NCBI RefSeq assembly: GCF_000262755.1 | Contig: NZ_AFEU01000001.1 | Span: 682,001 to 746,000 of the forward strand | From: Bacillus methanolicus PB1 | GTDB lineage: Bacteria > Bacillota > Bacilli > Bacillales > Cytobacillaceae | Length of the DNA: 64,000 bases | Reading direction: 5' to 3' | Shown: piece after piece, positions 63,923 through 64,000 of the stretch | How positions within the stretch are numbered: position 1 is the stretch's first letter | How the letters are laid out: the number at the start of each line of letters is the position of its first letter | Program-made: the position numbers and the translations under genes | Notes under the pieces: generated by a model | What the model saw: the letters and a program-made list of their open reading frames with translations, nothing else | What the model was told of the DNA's origin: nothing | Databases searched by the model: none

Positions 63923-64000
63923 TAGATTTATTTTCTTTTATAATTTGTTCCACCATATGCATGAAGTCTTTTTCAATTGCTTCAAGCTTTTGTTTGCTCT
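63912..64000 (-). CDS. C-terminus of an unidentified gene, runs off the window
   Basis: The minus strand reads SKQKLEAIEKDFMHMVEQII then KENKSKRG and stops at TGA (63912-63914), inside palindromic repeat copy 11. It is a helical, charged tail with coding-like composition. Too short to name. Confidence 0.5.
   Translation of the reverse strand, partial: SKQKLEAIEKDFMHMVEQIIKENKSKRG

Overview
The window is a low-GC Bacillaceae chromosome segment, from a relative of Bacillus or Caldibacillus. This is inferred from gene content and local order: ecsABC, hit, serC, trpP, scoC, prsA, yhaL-yhaM-yhaN-yhaO-yhaP-yhaQ-yhaR, hemZ, yhaX, yheA and yheC/yheD occur much as in Bacillus subtilis. Sporulation genes (SASP, spoVR, yhaL, YheC/YheD, YjcZ-type micro-proteins) show an endospore former. 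No rRNA or ordinary tRNA gene, CRISPR array, prophage or intact transposase was seen.

Layout. 0-1.5 kb is decayed accessory DNA: the start of an RHS/WapA-like secreted protein, an aminoglycoside adenylyltransferase remnant and a VOC-family remnant, all frame-broken. 1.5-10.3 kb holds ecsCBA, hit, serC, TRAP-controlled trpP, scoC and prsA. 10.4-12.6 kb is a PhoX-type phosphatase behind a PhoP box. 12.9-25.7 kb runs yhaL to yheA, including the SbcCD-like YhaN/YhaO pair and the YhaP/YhaQ exporter. 25.8-30.9 kb is an operon of four YheC/YheD-type ATP-grasp genes (B. subtilis has two), two of which are broken at the same homologous A8 run. 31-36.7 kb carries msmX, a SASP gene with a structured leader, fumC and iadA. 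36.8-47.5 kb carries a class A PBP, a cation efflux protein, a histidine kinase, an acetyltransferase, two CNNM/CBS transporters flanking a MerR-type regulator, and ltaS. 47.8-51.6 kb has a YcgR/YcgQ-like pair, a HAD phosphatase and a ROK fructokinase. 51.7-52.6 kb is a mobile-element scar. 52.7-58.8 kb is the cydABCD operon behind three Rex-like boxes. 59-64 kb has a second class A PBP, spoVR, a DUF3889-like secreted protein and yhdB.

Structure beyond genes. Eleven copies of a palindromic REP/MITE-like element (about 100-130 bp, with about 20-50 bp core forms) sit between genes, usually just after a stop codon. They probably act as terminators, and in three cases supply a gene's last codons and stop. 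A second repeat family of about 165 bp has two copies. Two short tandem arrays (20-bp and 21-bp units) are present. The most unusual item is a compact tRNA-like fold (33345-33409) in the 5' leader of the SASP mRNA, between a SigG-like promoter and the ribosome binding site.

Caveat. Most broken frames are at or near short homopolymer runs and are repaired by one base. Sequencing error, real decay and programmed frameshifting cannot be separated from the sequence alone.
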